A DNA stretch of 64,000 nt from Ruegeria lacuscaerulensis ITI-1157 (lineage in GTDB: Bacteria > Pseudomonadota > Alphaproteobacteria > Rhodobacterales > Rhodobacteraceae), in contig GG704596.1 of the NCBI GenBank assembly GCA_000161775.1, positions 1,025,705 to 1,089,704 on the forward strand. Direction: 5' to 3'. Positions 39,234 to 49,342 of this stretch are shown here, one piece after another. Position 1 is the first letter of the stretch, and every line of letters starts with the position of its first letter. A program made the position numbers and the translations under genes. A model generated the notes under the pieces. It ran no database searches, had not been told where the DNA came from, and saw only the letters and a program-made list of their open reading frames with translations.

Positions 39234-39895
39234 GATCCGGCAAACGGCGCGGCGTTGCCCCACAATTGCCGGACCCGCGCATCGCGGCCGCAGGCCTTGC
39301 GATACGCCTTGTAGGCATTCAGCTGGCGTTTCGGCCCGAACCGGGTGAACACCAGCTTTTTGCCCTTGTAGTAATCCTGATGATGGGCCTCGGCCGGATA
39401 GAACGCCCCAAGCGGCAGGACCGGAGTCACGATGGCCTGACCCAGCGCACGCTGCGCATCGGCCTTGCTGCGTTCGGCCAAAGCTTTTTCGCCTTTGTCA
39501 GAGACGAAAATCGCAGTGCGATAGCTCTCACCCCGGTCACAGAACTGGCCACCGGCATCGGTGGGATCGACCGAGCGGAAAAACAGGTTCAGCAGGGTTT
39601 CACGGGAAACGCGGGCCGGGTCGAAGGTGATCTGCACCGCCTCGTAATGGCCGGTGCCGCCGCTCGAGACCTGGCTGTAGGTGGGGTTTGGAGTCGTGCC
39701 GCCGGTGTAACCCGAAACCGCTTCGATCACGCCGGGCACGGATTCGAAATCGGCTTCGACGCACCAGAAACAGCCGCCCGCCACGGTCAGCGTCTCGGTT
39801 CCGGCCGCCGGGGCCGGGTGGGCACGCAGGATCAGCGCCAGCGCAATCAGCGCAAACAGAAGGGTCAGCTTGATCTGGTCGAGGCAACGGGTCAT
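39230..39895 (-). CDS. msrA: Peptide methionine sulfoxide reductase MsrA, exported form
   Basis: Protein of 221 aa. The catalytic motif GGCFWCVEADFE is present, along with SGYTGG and EAHHQDYY. Unlike cytoplasmic MsrA it carries a clear N-terminal signal peptide (LTLLFALIALALILRAHPAPAA) with a likely signal-peptidase I site, so it should repair oxidised methionines in the periplasm. AGGAGG lies just upstream of the ATG at 39895. Periplasmic electron delivery is not encoded nearby. Confidence 0.93.
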   Translation of the reverse strand: MTRCLDQIKLTLLFALIALALILRAHPAPAAGTETLTVAGGCFWCVEADFESVPGVIEAVSGYTGGTTPNPTYSQVSSGGTGHYEAVQITFDPARVSRETLLNLFFRSVDPTDAGGQFCDRGESYRTAIFVSDKGEKALAERSKADAQRALGQAIVTPVLPLGAFYPAEAHHQDYYKGKKLVFTRFGPKRQLNAYKAYRKACGRDARVRQLWGNAAPFAGS

Positions 39896-39990
39896 GGCGG
39901 ACCTCCTTTCCGCCTCAGGCTGCCGCGCGACGGGGCGGCTGACAATCGGCTGAAACGGTTTGTCACGCGGTGGTGAGACAAGTTTATCGC

Positions 39991-40272
39991 CTAGCCCAGC
40001 AGCTGCCCCAGCTTCATCGCGACGCCCATGTCGCCCGAGATCTTGAGCTTGCCCATCATCACCCCGGTCATCGGGTTCAGCTTGCCGGTCAGCAGTTTGC
40101 CCAGGTTTTCGCGCGAGATGCGGATGGTGCAATCGGTCTCGCGGTCCTGGGTGGTGGCCGTGTTGTCGGCCAGCACGATCACGCCATCGGCGCCGCAATC
40201 AAATTTCAACGAGCCGTCAAAGCGTTTGTCGGCCAGCCCTTTCTGAATTCCTTCGGCGATCTCCTGCAGCAT
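39991..40272 (-). CDS. SCP2 sterol-carrier-domain protein
   Basis: A small protein of 93 aa that is essentially one SCP2 domain: LKFDCGADGVIVLADN, an RISRENLGKLLTGKLNPM stretch and KISGDMGVAMKLGQLL. Such stand-alone SCP2 proteins bind lipids or acyl-CoA; the physiological ligand is unknown. The ATG at 40272 is preferred to the ORF start at 40293 because it gives the usual MLQEIAEGI opening. Confidence 0.88.
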   Translation of the reverse strand: MLQEIAEGIQKGLADKRFDGSLKFDCGADGVIVLADNTATTQDRETDCTIRISRENLGKLLTGKLNPMTGVMMGKLKISGDMGVAMKLGQLLG

Positions 40273-40352
40273 CCCTGCCTCCCTGTTTCGCAACGGCCTT
40301 CGGGGTGACAGAGGGCAGGGGTCGGGGCAAGCGTGACCTTACGAGAAACCGG

Positions 40353-40783
40353 TCAGCCCAAGGCCTGCTGCGTGCGCGGGCAGCGCTGCCCGCCATAGAA
40401 CGCGCTCAGAACTGCCTGGAATTCGGGCGGAGCATCGGGCACGGCGGCGAACAGGGTCATGGATGACCGTAGCTTCTTGGCATCCACCTTGCCCAGAATC
40501 TCGGCCGGGTCCTTGCCCGCGTGGGTCAGCATCAGCCGGGCCACCTCGGTCAGGCGGCGGCGCAGTTCGGGGTGAGCCAGATAGGCGGCAGCCTCGTCCA
40601 GATCCTCGATCCCGTAGAGCTGCGCCATGTGTGACTGGCCCAGCTCGGCCAGTTGCGGAAAGACGAACCACATCCAGTGGCTGGTCTTCTGCCCCTGTTC
40701 CAGTTCGCGCAGGACATCGGACCAGACCGTGTCCTGCGCTTCGATGAACATTTCCAGTTCGTCGTTTATGCCGTCATCCTCGG

Positions 40784-40787
<4 letters not shown>
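40353..40787 (-). CDS. DUF1810 family protein
   Basis: Protein of 144 aa. Family signature: [21 protein letters not shown], then [17 protein letters not shown] and the [14 protein letters not shown] segment. The molecular function of DUF1810 is not known. Its start overlaps the argG stop (ATGA at 40784-40787), so it is translated after argG in one transcript. Confidence 0.88.
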
Positions 40788-42010
<1,223 letters not shown>

Positions 42011-42146
42011 CTGACTTCCCCTTATGCGTAAGACGATTGGCCCCTAGCGGGTTTTCGACGTGGGGGCAAGAAGCTGTGGGTTGACCGGGCGCTGTGAATA
42101 GGCGCACATCAGGTGCAACCAATGATTGTCACAGGAGATTGTTTGA

Positions 42147-42914
42147 ATGCTTGGATGGAAGATTTTTGCTCATTCGTTGCGAATGGTTTTCGGCAACCTG
42201 CCGCAGGTGTTGCAAATTGTTATCGGCCCGGCGGTGATCGGAACCGTCATCGTCATCGGGCTGTTTCTGATGTCCGGCATTCCGGTCGAAGCCTTTGACG
42301 GCAGCACAACCGGGCTGCCGCCGGAGGTGAATCCGGCATCAATCATCCTGTTCATCATCCTTCTGGCGATCGTGATGCTTGTCACCATGGGCTGGATCGC
42401 TGTGGCGTGGCACCGCTTCATCCTGCTCGAGGAGTATCCCGGCGGTCTGCTGCCGACCTTCCGGTTCGATCGCATCCTCGCCTATTTCGGGCGCGGGCTG
42501 ATGTTGATACTCCTGTTTGCCATCGGATACCTGCCGATGCTTGTGATGATCGGAATGCTGGGTGAGGGCGCGATCGCGGTTTCGATCTTTCTGACGATCC
42601 TTTACATCGTGTTCCTGACCGTCTGCTTCTATCGGTTGTCCATCATCCTGCCTGCGGCCGCTATCGGCCGTCCGATCACGCTGGGCGATGCGTGGAGCAA
42701 CACCCAAGGCACCTGGGGCGCCATCCTCGTTCTGGTTCTGGTTTCGATCCTGTTCCAGTTCCTGGTGCAGCTGGCCGGCGGCGTTCTTTCGATGATTCCG
42801 GTTCTGGGGGTTCTGATCGGGGTGTTCTTCGGCATGGTGATCCTGCCGATGATCAATGTCAGCATCCTGACCACGATGTACGGCGTGTTCATCGAAAAGC
42901 GCGAACTGGGCTGA
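42147..42914 (+). CDS. Polytopic membrane protein of unknown function
   Basis: Protein of 255 aa with about six hydrophobic helices: IVIGPAVIGTVIVIGLFLM, IILFIILLAIVMLVTMGWIA, LMLILLFAIGYLPMLVMIGM, IFLTILYIVFLTVCFYRLS, ILVLVLVSILFQFLVQLAGG and VLGVLIGVFFGMVILPM. AGGAGA lies 9 nt before the ATG. No catalytic motif is evident. It resembles roseobacter hypothetical membrane proteins, but I cannot name a function. It lies between argG (divergent) and ilvA (same strand, 59 nt). Confidence 0.85.
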   Translation: MLGWKIFAHSLRMVFGNLPQVLQIVIGPAVIGTVIVIGLFLMSGIPVEAFDGSTTGLPPEVNPASIILFIILLAIVMLVTMGWIAVAWHRFILLEEYPGGLLPTFRFDRILAYFGRGLMLILLFAIGYLPMLVMIGMLGEGAIAVSIFLTILYIVFLTVCFYRLSIILPAAAIGRPITLGDAWSNTQGTWGAILVLVLVSILFQFLVQLAGGVLSMIPVLGVLIGVFFGMVILPMINVSILTTMYGVFIEKRELG

Positions 42915-42973
42915 TCGCCCGAACACCGATGTATTCCTTGCCCTTGTCGGCCTGATGGGGCAGGGAGTGCTGC

Positions 42974-44200
42974 ATGAGTGATTTCATGACCCGCGCCCGC
43001 GCCGCCGAACAGGCGATGCGCACCGTGTTTCCTGCAACCCCGTTGCAGCGCAATGCCCATCTGTCAAAGAAATACGACGCCGACATCTGGCTGAAGCGCG
43101 AAGACCTCAGCCCGGTGCGGTCCTACAAGATCCGAGGCGCGTTCAATGCCATGCGCAAACAACAGGGGCAGGACCTGTTCGTCTGCGCAAGCGCCGGCAA
43201 CCACGCGCAGGGCGTGGCCTTCATGTGCAAGCACATGGATGTGCGGGGCGTGATCTTCATGCCGGTCACCACGCCGCAGCAGAAGATCCAGAAAACCCGG
43301 ATGTTCGGCGGCGACAACATCCAGGTCCACCTGACCGGCGACTATTTCGACCACACGCTTGCCGCGGCTCAGGACTGGTGCGCGCAGCAGGGCGGGTATT
43401 TCCTGTCGCCCTTCGACGATGACGACGTGATCGAGGGGCAGGCCTCATTGGCTGTCGAAATCGAGGAACAGTTGGGCCGTTTGCCCGATCACGTGGTGCT
43501 GCCGGTGGGCGGGGGCGGCATGTCCTCGGGCGTGGCGACGTGGTTCGGCGACCGCACCCATTGCCTGTTCGTCGAACCCGCGGGCGGGGCCTGTCTGCGC
43601 GCGGCGCTGGCGGCGGGCCATCCGGTGTCGCTGGACAAGGTGGACAATTTCGTCGACGGCGCGGCGGTGGGCCGGATCGGTGACAAGCCGTTCCAGCTGT
43701 TGCGCGACCGGCATCTGTCGGACGTGATCGTCCTGCCCGAAGACCGCATCTGCACCACCATGATCGAGATGTTGAACGTGGAAGGCATCGTGCTGGAACC
43801 CGCCGGGGCCCTGGCGATCGAGGCGGTGGGCGACGTCCAGAGCTTTGTGCGCGGCAAGACGGTCGTCTGCGTCACCTCGGGCGGGAATTTCGATTTCGAA
43901 CGTCTGCCCGAAGCCAAGGAACGCGCGCAGCGCTATTCGGGCGTCAAGAAGTACTTCATCCTGCGCCTGCCGCAGCGGCCCGGAGCGCTGAAGGAATTTC
44001 TGAACATCCTTGGCCCCGAGGATGACATCGCCCGGTTCGAATACATGAAGAAATCGGCACGCAATTTCGGCTCGGTCCTGATCGGGATCGAAACCGCCAA
44101 GCCCGAGAACTTTCTGCGGCTGTTCGCCCATCTGGACGATGCCGGTTTCGTCTATACCGACATCACCGACGACGAGACGCTGGCGCAATTCGTGATCTGA
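42974..44200 (+). CDS. ilvA: Threonine ammonia-lyase (threonine dehydratase)
   Basis: Protein of 408 aa. PLP-binding Lys lies in SPVRSYKIRGAFNAMRK, the phosphate loop is GGGGMSSG, and there is one C-terminal ACT-like regulatory domain (YFILRLPQRPGALKEFLNIL). The length is shorter than the E. coli two-ACT form and matches the single-ACT class. It makes 2-oxobutanoate for isoleucine. It is convergent with the Hpt gene, 4 nt apart. Confidence 0.93.
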   Translation: MSDFMTRARAAEQAMRTVFPATPLQRNAHLSKKYDADIWLKREDLSPVRSYKIRGAFNAMRKQQGQDLFVCASAGNHAQGVAFMCKHMDVRGVIFMPVTTPQQKIQKTRMFGGDNIQVHLTGDYFDHTLAAAQDWCAQQGGYFLSPFDDDDVIEGQASLAVEIEEQLGRLPDHVVLPVGGGGMSSGVATWFGDRTHCLFVEPAGGACLRAALAAGHPVSLDKVDNFVDGAAVGRIGDKPFQLLRDRHLSDVIVLPEDRICTTMIEMLNVEGIVLEPAGALAIEAVGDVQSFVRGKTVVCVTSGGNFDFERLPEAKERAQRYSGVKKYFILRLPQRPGALKEFLNILGPEDDIARFEYMKKSARNFGSVLIGIETAKPENFLRLFAHLDDAGFVYTDITDDETLAQFVI

Positions 44201-44204
44201 CCGC

Positions 44205-44531
44205 TCACAGGTTCTGCGCCAGTTCGGCCAGGAAGGTCTTGCGCGACTCGTCGAAGGCGGCCAGGACCGCGTCCAGATCCACCTCGGCGCCCTGGCCCGC
44301 CGCGGCCCGCCGCTCACCGTCCTGGCACAGTTTGGAGAAGGTTTCGAACCCGAGGCTCAGCGCGCTGCCCTTCAGGAAATGCAGGTTCCGTTCAAGCTCG
44401 CGCCGTTCGGTATCGGCCTGCAGGCGGTCGATGACCTCGCCTACCTCGTCCAGAAAGATGTGAACGACCTCGTCGAACTCATCCTCTCCGACCTCGTTCC
44501 GCAATTGGCGCACCCTGGGCCAGTTTATCAT
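44205..44531 (-). CDS. Histidine-containing phosphotransfer (Hpt) protein
   Basis: A stand-alone Hpt domain of 108 aa. The phosphoacceptor motif HFLKGSALSLGF is intact (His51), set in a four-helix-bundle pattern. It has no kinase or receiver attached, so it would relay phosphate between a hybrid kinase elsewhere and a receiver. The divergent response regulator-phosphatase 164 nt away is an obvious candidate partner, by position only. The ATG at 44531 gives the family-like start MINWPRV. Confidence 0.88.
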   Translation of the reverse strand: MINWPRVRQLRNEVGEDEFDEVVHIFLDEVGEVIDRLQADTERRELERNLHFLKGSALSLGFETFSKLCQDGERRAAAGQGAEVDLDAVLAAFDESRKTFLAELAQNL

Positions 44532-44694
44532 GTCGGTACCCCGTGTCGTCCCGTGGGTTCCTGAATACAGCGACCGGGTAAAGCGTGGGTTAAGCCGGCC
44601 TTGCCAATCTGCCCCGGGGGCTTTCACCGCTTGTTAAGGACCGACGCGTAGCCTTGCGCCATTCCGAGATGAAATTCATGGGTCGGGCGGGTGA

Positions 44695-45960
44695 GTGACC
44701 AGCCAAGCTGAAATAAAGGTCGATTTGGATTTTGGCGCGATCCAAAAGGTGCTGGTGGTGGATGACAGCCGCCTTCAGCGCCGGATCCTCGTGGCGTCGC
44801 TCAAGAGATGGGGGTTCACTGTCGTCGAGGCGGACAGCGGCGAAGAGGCTCTCGACCTGTGCAGGCAAGGCCTGCCCGATCTGGTGCTCAGCGACTGGGT
44901 CATGCCGGGAATGGGCGGGCTGGAGTTCTGCCGCGCCTTTCGAGAGATGGAAAAGGACCAGTACACCTATTTCATCCTTCTGACATCCAAGAGCGAAAAG
45001 CAGGAGGTGGCGCGCGGCCTGGACGCCGGGGCGGATGATTTCCTCATCAAGCCGCTCGAGGCGGACGAGTTGCGCGCGCGGATCTCGGCCGGTGCGCGGA
45101 TATTGGGCATGCAGCGCGAATTGTCGGAAAAGAACCGGCTGATCGAAAAGGCCCTGTCCGAACTGCGCGTCGCACATGACCTGATCGACAAGGATCTCAG
45201 GCAGGCCCGCCACATACAGGAATCGCTGGTGCCCGAACTGACCCGGGAGTTTGGCCGCTCGCGCGTCAGCCTGTTGCTCAAGCCCTGCGGTCATATCGGC
45301 GGTGACCTGGTGGGCATGTTCTCGCCCGGTCCGAACCGGATCGGGTTCTACAGCATCGACGTGTCCGGACACGGCATCACCTCGGCCATGATGACGGCAC
45401 GGTTGGGCGGCTACCTGACCAGCCAGCATTTCGACCAGAACGTGGCGATGGAGAAGCGGTTCAACAAGTTCTATGCGCTGCTGCCCCCCGAACAGGTGGC
45501 CGAGACGCTGAATGCCCGCCTGATGGCCGATACCGGGATCGAGGAATATTTCACGATGGTCTACGCGATCGTCGATCTTCGGTATGGCCATGTGAAAATG
45601 GTTCAGGCCGGTCATCCGCACCCGCTGTTGATCCGCGCGGATGGGTCGATGCAGTTCATGGGCGACGGCGGTCTGCCGATCGGCCTGATCGATGGGGCGA
45701 CTTTTCGACAGACCGACTTCTACATGCAGCCGGGCGACCGGTTGCTGTTGTATTCCGACGGGTTCACCGAATGCCGGGTGGCCGGTGGCGGCCTGCTTGA
45801 CGAAGACGGGCTGTGCCGGCTGGCGGGGGACTGTCTGGCCCAGCACAACGGCCCCGAATTTCTGGACGACATGTTCTGGCGGCTGACCCAGTCGATGCCA
45901 CCCGGCGAAACGATGGATGACGACGTCTCGGCCGTGTTTTTCGAGTTCAACGGGAACTAG
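44695..45960 (+). CDS. Response regulator with PP2C/SpoIIE-type serine phosphatase output
   Basis: Protein of 421 aa. The receiver domain (residues about 18-140) has acidic pocket VVDDS, phosphoacceptor D67 in LSDWVMPGMGG and the Lys in FLIKPLE. A coiled-coil linker (about 140-180) leads to an RsbU/SpoIIE phosphatase domain with metal-binding GGDLVGMF, DVSGHG, SDGFTE and DDDVSAVFF. Such proteins usually dephosphorylate an anti-anti-sigma factor; none is encoded nearby. The GTG start overlaps the TGA of a 9-codon upstream ORF (44669-44698). Confidence 0.92.
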   Translation: MTSQAEIKVDLDFGAIQKVLVVDDSRLQRRILVASLKRWGFTVVEADSGEEALDLCRQGLPDLVLSDWVMPGMGGLEFCRAFREMEKDQYTYFILLTSKSEKQEVARGLDAGADDFLIKPLEADELRARISAGARILGMQRELSEKNRLIEKALSELRVAHDLIDKDLRQARHIQESLVPELTREFGRSRVSLLLKPCGHIGGDLVGMFSPGPNRIGFYSIDVSGHGITSAMMTARLGGYLTSQHFDQNVAMEKRFNKFYALLPPEQVAETLNARLMADTGIEEYFTMVYAIVDLRYGHVKMVQAGHPHPLLIRADGSMQFMGDGGLPIGLIDGATFRQTDFYMQPGDRLLLYSDGFTECRVAGGGLLDEDGLCRLAGDCLAQHNGPEFLDDMFWRLTQSMPPGETMDDDVSAVFFEFNGN

Positions 45961-46400
45961 CGCCCCGAAAGATACAAGCGGGCGAAATGGCGGTCGCCGG
46001 CATTGCCCAGCATGTGAACCGCGTCGCCCGCGTTCATCCAGACCGCCTCGTGAAAGGCTTCGGTCGGCGGACCCTGGCGCCGCACCGGTCGGGCGCGATA
46101 GATCAGGCAGATCTTTTCGGCCCAAAGGTCGTATTCGGGCATGTAGGTAAAGCGCCGGAACGCGCCGACCCGGCGGGGGGCGGCAATCGACCAGCCGGTT
46201 TCCTCGAACACTTCACGGTGCAGCGCGGCGATCGGGGATTCGCCCGGATCGATCCCGCCGCCGGGCAGCTGCAGGTCGGGGCCGGGCTCGATCTGGCAGG
46301 TCAGCAGCAGGCTGCCGCCCCGGGGCAGCAGCGCATAGACGCCCACGCGCCGGGTGTATCTGCGCCCCGGTTCCGGGGTTTCGCCGAACCGCCTGATCAT
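45957..46400 (-). CDS. NUDIX hydrolase
   Basis: Protein of 147 aa. The Nudix box is GGGIDPGESPIAALHREVFE, continuing ETGW, with the catalytic REVFEE helix intact. Substrate unknown. Its 3' end overlaps the phosphatase gene by 4 nt, and it diverges from hslO across 76 nt. Confidence 0.88.
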   Translation of the reverse strand: MIRRFGETPEPGRRYTRRVGVYALLPRGGSLLLTCQIEPGPDLQLPGGGIDPGESPIAALHREVFEETGWSIAAPRRVGAFRRFTYMPEYDLWAEKICLIYRARPVRRQGPPTEAFHEAVWMNAGDAVHMLGNAGDRHFARLYLSGR

Positions 46401-46476
46401 GTAAGAGCCCTTTCAACTCTGGATCTTCGACCTATATGGTGGCGGTATGCCAACCCGTGGCGTTTAAGGAAACCCC

Positions 46477-47463
46477 ATGTCTTTTGGAACGAAAATCGCG
46501 TGGGACGATACCGTCCTGCCCTTTCAACTCGATGTCTCGGATATACGCGGCCGCGTGGCGCGGCTGGACGGGGTGCTGGACGGCATCCTGAAACAGCACG
46601 ACTATCCCGAACAGGTCGAGGCGCTGGTGGCCGAGATGGCCCTGCTGACCGCGCTGATCGGCCAGACGGTCGCGCTGCGCTGGAAGCTGTCGCTGCAGGT
46701 GCAGTCGAACGGACCGGTGCGGATGATCGCCACCGACTACTACGCCCCGCGTGAAGAGGGCCAGCCCGCGCAGATCCGCGCCTATGCCAGCTTTGACCGC
46801 GATCGGCTGACCGATGGCGCGCCGTTCGACCAGGTCGGCGAGGGGTATTTCGCGATCCTCATCGACCAGGGCAAGGGAACGCAGCCCTATCAAGGCATCA
46901 CGCCGCTGACCGGCGGATCGCTGAAGGCCTGCGCCGAATCCTATTTCGCCCAGTCCGAACAGTTGCCGACGCGGTTCTCGCTGAGTTTCGGAAAATCGAC
47001 CGAACCCGGAGCCGGCGAACGCTGGCGCGCGGGCGGCATCATGCTGCAACACATGCCCAAGGCCTCGCCCTTCGTGGCCACGAATGACGGCACCGGCGAC
47101 ATCCTGACGGCGTCGGACCTGGTGGATGGCGATGAAGGCGAAAACTGGGACCGCGTGAACATCCTGCTGGATACGGTCGAGGATCTGGAAATGATCGGGC
47201 CGTCTGTGGCGCCGACCGACTTGCTGGTGCGCCTGTTCCACGAAGAACAGCCACGCGTGTACGAGGCCCAGTCGGTTCAGTTCGGCTGCACCTGCTCCGA
47301 GGACCGCGTGCGGCAAAGCCTGTCGATCTACTCGGCCCAGGACATCGAGAAGATGACCACGGACGAAGGCACCGTCACCGCCGACTGCCAGTTCTGCGGC
47401 GCGCATTACGTGCTGGATCCGAAATCGGTCGGGTTCGAGGCCGAAGACCCGGATGACGGCTGA
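46477..47463 (+). CDS. hslO: Redox-regulated chaperone Hsp33
   Basis: Protein of 328 aa. The C-terminal zinc centre has both cysteine pairs, FGCTCSEDR and ADCQFCGAHY, which form disulfides and activate the holdase upon oxidative stress. N-terminal segments include EALVAEMALLTALIGQT and the GKGTQPYQGITPL stretch. It overlaps the NUDIX/CoA pyrophosphatase gene by 11 nt. Confidence 0.94.
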   Translation: MSFGTKIAWDDTVLPFQLDVSDIRGRVARLDGVLDGILKQHDYPEQVEALVAEMALLTALIGQTVALRWKLSLQVQSNGPVRMIATDYYAPREEGQPAQIRAYASFDRDRLTDGAPFDQVGEGYFAILIDQGKGTQPYQGITPLTGGSLKACAESYFAQSEQLPTRFSLSFGKSTEPGAGERWRAGGIMLQHMPKASPFVATNDGTGDILTASDLVDGDEGENWDRVNILLDTVEDLEMIGPSVAPTDLLVRLFHEEQPRVYEAQSVQFGCTCSEDRVRQSLSIYSAQDIEKMTTDEGTVTADCQFCGAHYVLDPKSVGFEAEDPDDG

Positions 47464-48052
47464 CCTGATCCCGCGTCTGAGCGAAGCGCTGGCCCGTCCG
47501 GGTGACGGGTCCAGCGACTTCGACCTCAATCCCGGCACGGTTCTGCCTGCGGGGCGCAAGCTGCGCCCGGCAGGTGTTCTGGTGGCCGTGGACCTGGCCC
47601 GCAGCGATCCGCACCTGATCCTGACCAAGCGGTCCTCGGCCCTGAAACACCATCCGGGGCAGATCGCCTTTCCGGGCGGCAAGCAGGATGACACCGATGC
47701 GGATGTGACCGCCACCGCCCTGCGCGAGGCGCAGGAGGAGATCGGCCTGCCGCCGGACCTGCCACGTATTCTGGGCACCTTGCCGGTGCATGAAACCGTC
47801 ACGTCATTCGCCGTGACGCCGGTGGTCGCGGTTCTGGAGCGCGGCTTTGACCCGGTGGCCGAACCGGGCGAGGTGGACGAGGTGTTTTCGGTTCCGCTTG
47901 CGCATGTGCTGAACCCTGCGAATTATGTGGTTGAATCGCGCATCTGGCGCGGAACACGGCGGTATTACTTCGCGGTGCCCTATGGCCCCTACTACATCTG
48001 GGGCGCCACGGCCCGCATGTTGCGCGGGCTGGCGGCACGGATGAGCGAATGA
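47453..48052 (+). CDS. NUDIX hydrolase, CoA pyrophosphatase type
   Basis: Protein of 199 aa. It carries the UPF0035 pre-box LKHHPGQIAFPGG and a Nudix box GGKQDDTDADVTATALREAQ continuing EEIGL, as in CoA diphosphatases of the NudL/NUDT7 class. It probably hydrolyses CoA or acyl-CoA. It lies between hslO and cca with overlaps on both sides, so a single transcript is likely. Confidence 0.88.
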   Translation: MTADLIPRLSEALARPGDGSSDFDLNPGTVLPAGRKLRPAGVLVAVDLARSDPHLILTKRSSALKHHPGQIAFPGGKQDDTDADVTATALREAQEEIGLPPDLPRILGTLPVHETVTSFAVTPVVAVLERGFDPVAEPGEVDEVFSVPLAHVLNPANYVVESRIWRGTRRYYFAVPYGPYYIWGATARMLRGLAARMSE

Positions 48053-49203
48053 TGCGGATCACCGAAGACTGGATCACGAACCCCGCCACGCAGAACGTGT
48101 GTGCGGCGCTGACCGAGGGCGGCGCGCAGGCGCTGTTCGTAGGCGGATGCGTCCGCAATGCGCTGCTGGGGGCACCGGTCTCGGATCTCGACATCGCCAC
48201 CGATGCCCGCCCGCAGCAGGTGATGGACCTGGTCGAAAAAGCCGGGTTGAAGGCGGTTCCGACGGGGATTGATCATGGCACCGTGACCGTGGTCAGCGAC
48301 GGCATTCCGCATGAAATCACCACCTTTCGCCGCGACGTCGAAACCGATGGGCGGCGCGCGGTCGTTGCCTTTTCCGACCAGGTGGAAGAGGACGCCGCCC
48401 GCCGCGATTTCACCATGAACGCGCTTTATGCCCGCCCCGACGGCACCATTCTGGACCCTCTGGGCGGCTTGCCTGACCTGCGGGCGCGGCGCGTGCGGTT
48501 CATCGGCACGGCCCGGGACCGCATCCGCGAGGACTATCTGCGCTCGTTGCGGTATTTCCGGTTCCACGCTTGGTATGGCGATGCGCAGGCCGGGATGGAC
48601 CCGGATGCGCTGGCGGCGATTGCGGCCGATCTGGACGGGCTGGACCGGCTGTCGCGCGAGCGGGTCGGGGCCGAGATGCTGAAACTTCTGGCCGCGCCCG
48701 ACCCGGCCCCGTCGGTGGCCGCCATGCGCAGCATCGGCGTTCTGGCGCATCTGCTGCCCGGCGCCGACGATCGGGCGCTGCCGATCTTGATCCATCTTGA
48801 ATCGCACGCCGGGCTTGCCCCCGACGCGCTGCGCCGTTTGGCAGCCATCGCGGGCCCTGAGGTTGCCGGCACCCTGCGCCTCAGCAAGGCTCAACTGACC
48901 CGCCTGACCCGAATCCGGGACGGCGCGCAGGGCGGTGCGGGGGCAGCCGAGCTGGGCTATCGGCTGGGTCAACGGGACGGGCTGGATGCGGCCTTGCTGC
49001 GCTGTGCCTTTCTGGAGCAACCCTGGACGTCTGAGACGGGCGCGGCCGTTGAAACAGGGGCAGCGGCGACATTCCCGGTCAAGGCAGCCGATCTGCTGGA
49101 TCGTTTTTCGGGTCCCGCGCTGGGCGCAAAACTGGCCGAAATGGAAAGCCGCTGGATCGCCTCGGATTTCACGCTGGACCGGGACGCACTGTTGCAGGTT
49201 TGA
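48049..49203 (+). CDS. cca: CCA tRNA nucleotidyltransferase
   Basis: Protein of 384 aa of the class II family. The nucleotidyltransferase signature is LFVGGCVRNALLGAPVSDLD (metal-binding D-x-D in DLDIAT), followed by TTFRRDVETDGR and the RRDFTMNALYARPDG motif B/C region. It adds or repairs the 3' CCA of tRNAs. There is no HD phosphatase domain. Two ATG codons in tandem (48049, 48052) overlap the preceding stop. Confidence 0.93.
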   Translation: MMRITEDWITNPATQNVCAALTEGGAQALFVGGCVRNALLGAPVSDLDIATDARPQQVMDLVEKAGLKAVPTGIDHGTVTVVSDGIPHEITTFRRDVETDGRRAVVAFSDQVEEDAARRDFTMNALYARPDGTILDPLGGLPDLRARRVRFIGTARDRIREDYLRSLRYFRFHAWYGDAQAGMDPDALAAIAADLDGLDRLSRERVGAEMLKLLAAPDPAPSVAAMRSIGVLAHLLPGADDRALPILIHLESHAGLAPDALRRLAAIAGPEVAGTLRLSKAQLTRLTRIRDGAQGGAGAAELGYRLGQRDGLDAALLRCAFLEQPWTSETGAAVETGAAATFPVKAADLLDRFSGPALGAKLAEMESRWIASDFTLDRDALLQV

Positions 49204-49222
49204 CCGGAAGTCTCAAAAAGGG

Positions 49223-49251
49223 ATGACAAGCCCGCGGGTTTCCGGCTAGGG
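49223..49251 (+). promoter_or_regulatory. Possible promoter upstream of the ABC exporter pair
   Basis: ATGACA (about 49223-49228), an 18-nt spacer and TAGGGT (about 49247-49252) would start transcription near 49258, shortly before the small leader ORF. Prediction by eye, moderate match. Confidence 0.35.
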
Positions 49252-49281
49252 TGCGCCCATCACATGGATGGAGGGCTGCGA

Positions 49282-49308
49282 ATGTATCTCGGGATCTGGT
49301 TCGGCTGA
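49282..49308 (+). CDS. Candidate 8-residue leader peptide MYLGIWFG
   Basis: ATG at 49282 with GGAGGG at 49270-49275 (6-nt spacing) encodes MYLGIWFG and stops at 49306-49308. The ribosome-binding site is stronger than that of most genes here, and the peptide has three aromatic residues. A stem-loop follows 6 nt later. The pattern fits a regulatory leader for the ABC exporter genes downstream, but translation has not been shown. Confidence 0.4.
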   Translation: MYLGIWFG

Positions 49309-49314
49309 GGCCGG

Positions 49315-49342
49315 AACACCTGACCCGTACGGGTGGTGTTTT
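49315..49342 (+). terminator. Stem-loop between leader ORF and ABC exporter genes, possible attenuator
   Basis: Outer arms AACACC (49315-49320) and GGTGTT (49335-49340) enclose ACCC-GTAC-GGGT (49323-49334), with a 2-nt bulge; four T end the structure. It resembles an intrinsic terminator with a short T tract, placed before the first structural gene rather than after one. Function as an attenuator is inference. Confidence 0.4.

Noticed and set aside
42011..42146. Riboswitch or attenuator upstream of argG or the membrane-protein gene
   Set aside because: Only 136 nt with no recognisable conserved RNA motif.
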